Source: Liolophura sinensis
Taxonomy: Eukaryota > Mollusca > Polyplacophora > Chitonida > Chitonidae
Length of the DNA: 64,000 nucleotides
Assembly: GCF_032854445.1 (NCBI RefSeq)
Contig: NC_088302.1
Location: forward strand, 6,197,338-6,261,337
Direction of reading: 5' to 3'
The notes below the pieces were generated by a model, which was not told the DNA's origin, did no database searches, and was given only the letters and a program-made list of their open reading frames with translations. Every line of letters starts with the position of its first letter. Position 1 is the stretch's first letter. The translations under genes and the position numbers were made by a program. Below, piece by piece: positions 56,340 to 64,000 of this stretch.

Positions 56340-56777
56340 ATCACAATATGTTCGGTTAAGGTCTGTAAAGCTCGTCATTTTCGAACTGTATCTAATACCG
56401 CTTAACCTGGGGCTAGGAGCCGTAAAAGGCAGCCATCCGCATGATGCTTTTATGAACGGTTGCAATCAAAGCGCGACTGAGATATCTTATTTAATTGTTA
56501 TTTGGCCTGGAACTCATTCATCGACTACGAATTTGAACTTCGATATGGAATTCATACCTGGAATATCCACTGTTTGCCGGCATCATTGAAAACTGATGAC
56601 CGCTTCTCTCTTGTGTGTTACGGGCTTTATTTCCTATTTGTATAGGTTCTTACATGCCTTTGTCTTTGGGAGCTAGTGTTAAATGTTGTTTTGGAAATAG
56701 ATCTTGCGATTCTTCGAACGCTCTTTACGGACTACGAATGGTATACGAATGTCGGACATGACGCTTATATTTACATA
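56340..56777 (-). repeat. dispersed repeat D, inverted copy
   Basis: The reverse complement of 14320-14775 over most of its length, with shared blocks listed there. Its last ~35 bp (from gtatacgaatgtcggacatg) also occur in the same orientation at 44225-44257. Confidence 0.82.
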
Positions 56778-57714
56778 GAAAACTAAAATCTTTACAGAAA
56801 ACTGTAAAGATATTATATTCTGTTGGATACCGATTTGTAGTGGTATCCATTGAAATAGACAGGGAAACTAAATCTGCCCTAAACAAAAAAATTATCAAAA
56901 ACTGAAGTACTGTACAGGGATTTTTAAAGATTCGGCAAAGAGTCTACACAGTCAACTCCATATATGATTTGTTTGACAGCATTGCTGGCGATGCTGTCAT
57001 AAAATGCTCGAGGACCATTGGCCTATATCATAAAATATAAATTTTAATTGTTTTCTGTATTAACTATTTCAAAAACCTTGTGGTTTTCGAGTTTTAACTC
57101 GTTGGATTTTTCTTATCTGCTTTTAAATATGTCCGAACATTTTTGTTTTGTTTTGTTTTTGATGTTCGCCATCATATCGAAAACCAACCACCGTCTCGTG
57201 CTTTCAACTTGTTCTCGCCATGATATGGTTGAAACAATACCGATGTGACCATAAGCCATAATCATTCATTCATTCATTCCTAATAAAATGAGGAAAAGAA
57301 CTAAGTTTTATGTTGGCCCTTTTACTGTAAATTGTGAATCAGCATTTCCGTTTGAGGAATAATTATATAGCTATCGTGAAAACATCAAATGATATCTAGG
57401 AATAATTCACAAGAGAGTAGATCATTTGTCCCACAGTTTACACAAATATCACCCTTGTGAAGAAACCACCACCTATTCAGAGATAAATTCTCCGATAATA
57501 TTCTGATAGTCTTTCTTGTCTTTGCTTTCGTTTAAATAAAGATGGTGAACGATTGATTGACGGATTGATTTTTGTACTGATTTAAAAAATGGTTGCTAAA
57601 TATATACATGGATGATGAATAGATTGTCAAATTTATAGATGGAATTGTTCTTATTTGACTGACGGATTCGCTGATGAGTGGGTTAATTTGCGAACTAGTT
57701 AGTGAATGGAGTGT

Positions 57715-58262
57715 AATCCATGCGCCGAAACAGAGATTCGCACATTATCCAAAATGGGCGTTCTAGGTCAACACTCGCAAGACCAGTTCCCAAAACGATG
57801 CCACCTATTCAGGTCAAAAGCAATGCTTTTAAAATTCTGTTTAAGCCACGGTGCTTAGTGGCGTGTAATTTGCTACTATTAAACGATGTGTATGAACAGT
57901 TAGAATAAACCCCTGACTGTGGTAAATTGACAAGAGTTCCTATTTCACCGCCTACGTGTGACTATTGGCTAGTCATCATACTGTCGTTGCTGCTCGGGTT
58001 TTCCTCTACACGCTGTACGTCTCAGTTATATGGATCCTTTTTTTTCAAATTGAATAACTTATTGATCAACATGCGCCGAAACAGACATTTGTACAGCAAC
58101 CGTTTCAGGTCAATAATCGCAAGGTCAATTCCCAAAAACGACGTTTAACACGAATCACCAAAGAACTAAGAAAGTATGTAAAGTACGTAAATAGGACGGA
58201 ATCATGCAAAGTTAAGCAGTCAACAGTTTTCAATGACGCTGGAAAGAAGCAAGGTATGTTCT
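57715..58262 (+). repeat. dispersed repeat D, two partial tandem-like copies
   Basis: The block atgcgccgaaacaga occurs at 57720 and again at 58070, followed each time by a cgcaag block and ccaaaacga. The second continues through caaataggac-like sequence and cagttttcaatgac, matching 14370-14510. Between them, 57835-58035 matches 22812-22985. Confidence 0.7.
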
Positions 58263-58504
58263 AGGCGCTTGAGTGAAATCAGTAGTCAACTCGTGTACAA
58301 TGCTAGAATATATATGCTAGAAAGTCCCATTTTTTCGGGGCATAAAGACGACAAAACCATACCAGAAATACGTGTAGGAGAACGGTAACTAACGGACATT
58401 TATGGTTTAAACGTTCCGCGAAGCCTGGATCGCCGCATTCACGCCTAAGTCAGTGAATGAAACATAACCAGGGAGAAAAGATCCCTTTTGTAGTGTCTAT
58501 TCCC

Positions 58505-58809
58505 ACGTCGGGAGCAGTAGATCCAGGGTCAATTCTAGGTCGAGTCACACACAAGACCTTAACAGATTCAGTTGTAACTTCGTCACTTGGCGTTAAGCAT
58601 GAAGCGCATAGTGCAACGACTGGTTGACCAGCTGACTTACCTTCGGTAAGGCGTCTCAGTGAAGCAGCACTAGATAAAAGAGCGGTGGAAATCCGTCCAG
58701 CAACAAGGAGGCACATTACATGCACTCTAAGGATTCCTTCGTCCTCATATGAATGAAAAATTGTTACGTACGACGTTAAACCCCAAGTACTAACTCACTC
58801 ACTCACTCT
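58505..58809 (+). repeat. SINE-B, 5'-truncated
   Basis: It starts at the cgtcgggagcagtagatcca block inside the tRNA-like head, keeps the B-box-like ggtcgagtc, ctagataaaagagcggtgga and the tail (ACTC)n. Confidence 0.9.
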
Positions 58810-59769
58810 ATTGCCAATGCACCTCCTTTGAGCATTGCTGGCATAACCATAACGCACAACACCATTACAAGCATATTGCAGTTTTTACTAGTTAGTTATC
58901 GTAAGAATGTACATTTCCCCCAGCCAGTTGAAATAAAAACAGCCAGAACGTTAAGTCCTACCGGTATCTAAGCACCTGTAAGAGACAGAACAGCAGAAGC
59001 AAGTTGTATCAGCATAGATGACTAACTACAAACATGCTTTGTTATAGACAACTAATATTCCAGCATGGTACACGATTTCAATATTGATTTTACTCAGTAG
59101 CCTAGAAAATACTTTGCGTCATTCTAACATCATTGAAAAGTGTTGACTGCTTCTCCTTGCATGATTCCGTCCTATTTTTGTAGTTTATATGCTTTCTTCG
59201 TTCTTGTGTTTTTGGGAATTGGCCATGCGATTATTGACCTGGAGCGTCCTTACTGGTTGACGACTGATACACGAAGGTCCGTTTCGACGCACAGAATTAT
59301 ACGCCTATCAATCCACGGCGCTTTTTGCTGAACATGGATCCTCTTAGATGGCACACAAAGGAAACTAAAACACTTTGATGTCACCAGTGAAACAAATTGA
59401 AACAGTTTTGAAGCTCAAATGAAACGATTTGGACGGATCTACCATTTGCGCTCACCTATTATACTTCTCGCGAAATGTAACCGACTGATTATCAAAAAAG
59501 AGGCAGAAAACACCCACCACTGAAAATTATTGACAAATAGTCGATTTTAAATCAACTTTCAAAGACTGGAATTCGCGTTTTCGCATCCAGGCTTTAGTTC
59601 GATTGTAATGGCGGCTGTCAACAAAAAATGAGTCGTCGAAAATATTTGGATTGCCCAGAAATGGATGGAATGAAGGTGAACATTTGCATGGCATCGACTG
59701 ACGTAGCCCCACAGTTATACCTTCCTCTTTGTATAGGTGAATGTGTCGTCCATTTTGAGCGAAACCAGC

Positions 59770-60200
59770 AGCGCTAGTTGGACAAAGACCCCCATTACAA
59801 CTTCCGTTATTCGGGACGGATGTAATTGTATATTCTGGAATGTAGTTCTGTATATTTTAGGGTGTAAAGTTTTTTTGTTGCTGCAAGCCTGTCGTTTTTG
59901 GTGTACCGGTGCATGATTGGTGTCAAAATGATGGAAATTGTCTACGCTTTGGGCAGGTATGAATTTGAAATTCTGGCCGAGAGGACACAAGGAGACAGGT
60001 GGTGATGAGGCTGCGAACGACGTCCCCTTGGCGTTGCTAGACACACCTCCCATCTGCCGGCATAGAAAGGCCCAGATTTTGACGGTCAACCTATGTCAAG
60101 ATTTTCATGGCTTCTTTCTTACAGGCTGGGCCAGGTATGCACCAAAGCTTATTGGCCACTGAGTGAGCTATAGCGCTAAACTTTAACATTGTCGCTTACG
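59770..60200 (-). repeat. dispersed repeat C, copy 2
   Basis: The reverse complement of 8180-8625, with about 80 percent identity by eye and small indels. The frame open on the - strand (60089-59715) matches the frame at 8310 over about 85 residues, but differences fall at first and second codon positions as well as third. Confidence 0.8.
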
Positions 60201-63200
60201 GAAAATTAATGGAAGTCTGTAGCCAGCTTATTGTTGTTGTTGTGTGTTACAGCGGTATTTCTTAGTGTGGCTCAATGTTGTATCCGCATTTCCACGTCGT
60301 TTACTTTGACTTTTCGTCTGTGTTTAACTTAGGGCAATGTTTCTGTGATTTGTACAGATCGAGACAAGGGGCTGGTAAGTAGTGAGAATTGGTAGTTCAT
60401 TAATATTCAGTGTTTTATGAACATCATACCGCTTATCCTCACGCCATACACAATGTACTTCAATGACAATGATTTTTATTTTCATTGACTATTGCTATCA
60501 CCTTAGTTTAACTTATTATCATGCTGAACTTATATCATGCTGAAGGGTGGGCTACGTGCGCAGGAGTGGAACAGCCGGCTATGGACCTACGAAGAGATTC
60601 CGGGGGAAGCGGTATCGTCGACATGCTCCTGATCAAATTTGAAAGGAGAAATGGCTTCTCCCACGCAGAGCAGAGGCAGTTAAAAAAAAGTACCCTCAGG
60701 AAACTAAATTGACATCAGTTTTAAGAGCCTATGATATATCCTTGTTTAAACTACGTAAATTGTATTTTTGAACTTACTTTGGTGATGTAAGTCATATGTT
60801 TTTGAAATTCTCATATTTATTGTTTGAGAGTGCCGTTGTTATATGTGTCATGTACTAAGTGAATCGCTCAAGTTTTATGCTAGTGATTTTGAAGAGTAAA
60901 ATGCATCGACATTCCTATGAGAAGCCTAAATACAGTTGTTAATTTATCAGCTTTATTATGCGCCATTTTTTCTTTTTTTCATATGCATAGTCTTAAAATT
61001 GTTTACTAGTCCAGTATAAAACTCCCTTCATTTTGCCAGACCTCTGTATCTCTAGACTCGTGCTCAAGGGGATTATAACTTGGCATCCGCTGTGTGATGG
61101 TAGTGATTAAGGTAAGTATAGTCTGAAAAGAGTTTTGTTGAATGATACGATGATGATTTTCTTTAGATAGTTTTCTTAACGGTAGATGGTTACATGGAAA
61201 TGGCGCCTTCAAAGGACCTGGTATGGTAAGGCGGAGAATCGGCCCCAGACAGGTGCAATAAGAAAGTGAAAATTTCAAAATCCCAGCACAATTATGTAAA
61301 TTTAGAATCAGACGTATAAAACTTGGTCGAAGCATGAAAGTTACAATGCCATAAAAGAGATGGTTGCTTAGTAATAAGACACCAAATACGCACTCTAGAT
61401 CAAAAACACCAATTTTTCGTTCAAATGAGGCACTGTTTTTATTTTGCAGTATAAGGATCAACGTTAACCAGAACAATACCTTTACTGAAACCTTCATGTG
61501 TGTATTTCTCCGTGCTATCAAAGTTACGTTTTGGTTAACGTTTGTCTTAATATGTAAAACACAAACTTTGCCATGCGATAAGTTACGTCATATTTTGCCA
61601 AGCTTAAAATTTGTATTTCTGCAATGGTATGTCAGCCATCCTTAACAGTACATTGGACTGGTGAAATCGCTTCGGAAAAGGGTGCATATCGGGTAAGAGT
61701 TAGAATTTTTGTAGCTCTTTTTTCTTCCTTGGAAACATACTTTTGTTTGAGTAAAAATAAAGGCAGTCTTGCATGAAATAAGTGTAATCATGAGTTAGAA
61801 TAGATTAACTATGGTATTACGTAACATTTGGCAACTATAGCGACATCACATGTTTATCCTGGTTGAGAGCACAAGTGATCCATTAGCTATCATACGCATT
61901 AATGTGTTGTGCGTAGATTTTCCGCTTCAAGATTCCAGGTCCTTTGATGGTTTTCTGATCAGCCCATGGTTGTCTTTTCACATGCTTTTCTTTTCACACA
62001 TCTGAAGAACAAATGATTACAGGGAAATAGCGCTTTCAGGTTTGCCTTTGATGGCTTTCTCAACAGCCTTAAGGTCTCATCACCAATGGAATTATGACCT
62101 AAGGCAATCGGTGTGCGCAGATAGTGGTTGAAGTGAGTCTAGCCTTGTTGGATTGTATGACGAACTTTTAATGCCTATTCAAGGAAACTGTGTCAATTCC
62201 TGCTATGCGTCGATCTACAGAGCTCGATGTTGTTTAAATGTACAAATGATGGTAATACTGAGAAACGGCGGGCTTGAGAATTGGTTCCACCGAAGCGATC
62301 TGGGATAATACATCATGACGGCTGGGGACACCAGTGTACGTAAATCAGTTTAAAGCTAGTCAAAATGTAACATGCCTTCCCTGGTATACGCCAAATGACT
62401 GCGGATCGCCATTGGCAGGAGTTAACATCCAAGTACTAGATACATACGTGATGGAGAAGTGTACGCCCAGTTTTGACTATTATGTTCACTCAAATATAAA
62501 GGGGTTTACACCTGACGTATAATTCATTTTCCCTCACGTTAATATTAACATCATTTTCATTCTGGTCTGTTTCGACGCTAAGATCCCTAAACAGTTGGCG
62601 AAGCAAAAATCCAGCGCCCGTTAGGACCTTGCCTAAATGCTTTCAGTGTAAAAGTCAGAATCATGAATATTTTAGTTTGTCCCTTGGTGATTTAACTGTG
62701 GAGTAACTTTTAACAAATGCCTCCCCCCCCCACCCCTCAACGCGCCACTGCCATGATTTACTGTAGTACATCCGAGCGTCGGTTATACCTGTACCTAGCC
62801 AGATAATCTTCCGGGATAATCATTGTTACAGTGAATCACGGCATCTTGTCCTTGCTAGAGTCATTACTATGATCCGATGGTGGTTTCACTGCTCTTTATA
62901 GTATCTTAGGTTAAATGTGTGTTATCCTAACTATACTTATGTAAAAATTGTCAGACAAATGATCTACTCTCTACGATGATTACTCCTTTGTAGCTCTGTT
63001 TTTTTACTTTGTTTTTACGTGAGCTGATCACACATAAATGAGAGTTATTGTTCCCCTGTTAAAAATAGTTTACAAAGGTACAGCTGAAGCCATTTCTTCC
63101 CGTAATTCGCTTTCTTGCTGAAGTGTTACTGAAGGTCTATAATTATTCTTGATTAATGTATTGGCCTTTTCGGCAGCTGATAAGGTGCTTGAAATATTTT

Positions 63201-63639
63201 ATCCGTACTCTACAGCATAGAGAGTAAAACCAGAGAAACGACGGCAGTGTAGTAGTTGGCAAATGGTCACCAGTAACCGGTGAAAACCGGCGTAATAAGG
63301 TCGTCCAGTGTATTGCAATTTAAATCAGTGCATGTATATATTTTTGCCTAATTCTATATCCAAATAAACCCTTGTAGAACAAAATGTGTTGCTAGTGTTT
63401 AAATCTAGTTTATGGGCGTAAGGAACGTACACTAAAACAGTATGAGACATTAAGGTGCGCTTGGTGTACCCTCCAGTCAACAATAGCATCATGGGGTGAC
63501 TTTTTGATTTCACATGGATTAGCCATCTTTATTGGAGCTTGCGTTGCACCACATTTTCCCCTTCTCCCATTCACAAAAGCTGGGCAAAGGTGTCTCACTG
63601 TCCCGGTATCACCGGTTAACACAGCATTGCTCAATCTGT

Positions 63640-64000
63640 GCCATTGCTGTACCAACATAACGCTCTACTCTTGACCATTCTGGGGTTGATGTCTCAAGGT
63701 TTGAAGGAGCACCCCATACTTGTTCAATAGGATTGAAGTCAGGTGATGGCCACTCCATGACGAGAATACCCGCATTTTGCAGGAAATTTTGTGTAAAAAC
63801 AGGTGTGTGAGGTGTCGCATTGTCATGTTGGAATTAGAAGTTTGGGTGATGAGCAGAGTAGACAGGCATCAACTCTGGGAAAAGGACCTGATCACGATAT
63901 CCCGCTGCACTGAGGTTCCCATGAATTACGAGAAGAGCCACGTTCCTACAGAAATCTCAAACCATTACGCTACTGCCACGAAATGGATCAACTTGCAGTA
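63640..64000 (-). pseudogene. Tc1/mariner transposase C-terminal fragment (runs off the edge)
   Basis: On the - strand, from the window edge: VIHGNLSAAGYRDQVL, a stop, then FQHDNATPHTPVFTQNFL (second catalytic Asp), then VMEWPSPDFNPIEQVWG (the C-terminal DDE-domain signature), then a decaying tail. A stop and probable shift show that it is inactive. The N-terminal part would lie beyond position 64000. Confidence 0.85.

Larger units (their letters stand above)
56206..63639. other. repeat-rich region without recognised genes
   Basis: It holds repeat D copies, SINE-B and repeat C, listed separately. From 60200 to 63640 I see no gene. Frames at 61006-61521 and 62334-62522 have no identifiable domain. 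A perfect 11-bp inverted pair (aacgttaacca / tggttaacgtt) lies about 60 bp apart between 61460 and 61545. Confidence 0.55.

Noticed and set aside
61006-61521. 171-residue open frame on the - strand
   Set aside because: It has no recognisable domain, no codon pattern or splice context supporting a gene, and looks like chance in AT-rich DNA.
62334-62522. 62-residue Cys-containing frame (CLPWYTPNDCGSPLAGV)
   Set aside because: It could pass for a terminal exon, but there is no partner exon and no known domain.

Overview
The window looks like genomic DNA of a marine invertebrate, most likely a mollusc or another lophotrochozoan. The evidence is one spliced GPCR gene with GT-AG introns, dense tRNA-derived SINEs, and several metazoan retroelements. 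Species cannot be fixed from the sequence alone. I see no prokaryotic features, CRISPR arrays, rRNA or functional tRNA genes.

Layout. 1-5.8 kb: intergenic, with SINE tails and a 27-bp minisatellite. 5.85-19.92 kb: a five-exon gene (+ strand) whose exons join in phase into a 340-residue seven-helix receptor, resembling prostanoid (prostaglandin) receptors. Its introns hold two minisatellites, SINEs of two families, a solo LTR, a dispersed repeat and a reverse-transcriptase remnant. 19.9-26.2 kb: intergenic, with a small inverted-repeat element, a Tc1/mariner N-terminal fragment and more SINEs.

26.23-39.50 kb: a nested transposon complex. The outer element is a Ty3/gypsy-type LTR retrotransposon on the - strand. 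Its LTRs show no differences on reading, and it has a 4-bp target duplication, a tRNA-Pro-like primer site and a polypurine tract. Its pol order is protease-integrase-RT-RNase H, the Gmr1-like order. A non-LTR retrotransposon (+ strand; ORF1 with three zinc knuckles; ORF2 with endonuclease, RT, RNase H and CCHC) sits inside its left (3') LTR with a 10-bp target duplication. The 5' end of that inner element begins with a short piece that looks like the start of a histone H4 mRNA, as if the RT had switched template onto H4 mRNA during insertion.

39.5-64 kb: no host gene recognised. It holds a decayed canonical gypsy element (43.5-47.4 kb), a decayed CR1-like RT (47.6-48.3 kb), two long (TA)n arrays (52.2 and 52.7 kb), a decayed RNase H-bearing LINE split by a SINE (53.8-56.2 kb), copies of two unnamed dispersed repeats, and a Tc1/mariner C-terminal fragment at the right edge.

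How things fit together: the host content is essentially one receptor gene. Everything else is mobile-element history. The clearest order of events is an older solo LTR of the gypsy family at 9 kb, then recent insertion of the full gypsy element, then still more recent insertion of the H4-tagged LINE into it.
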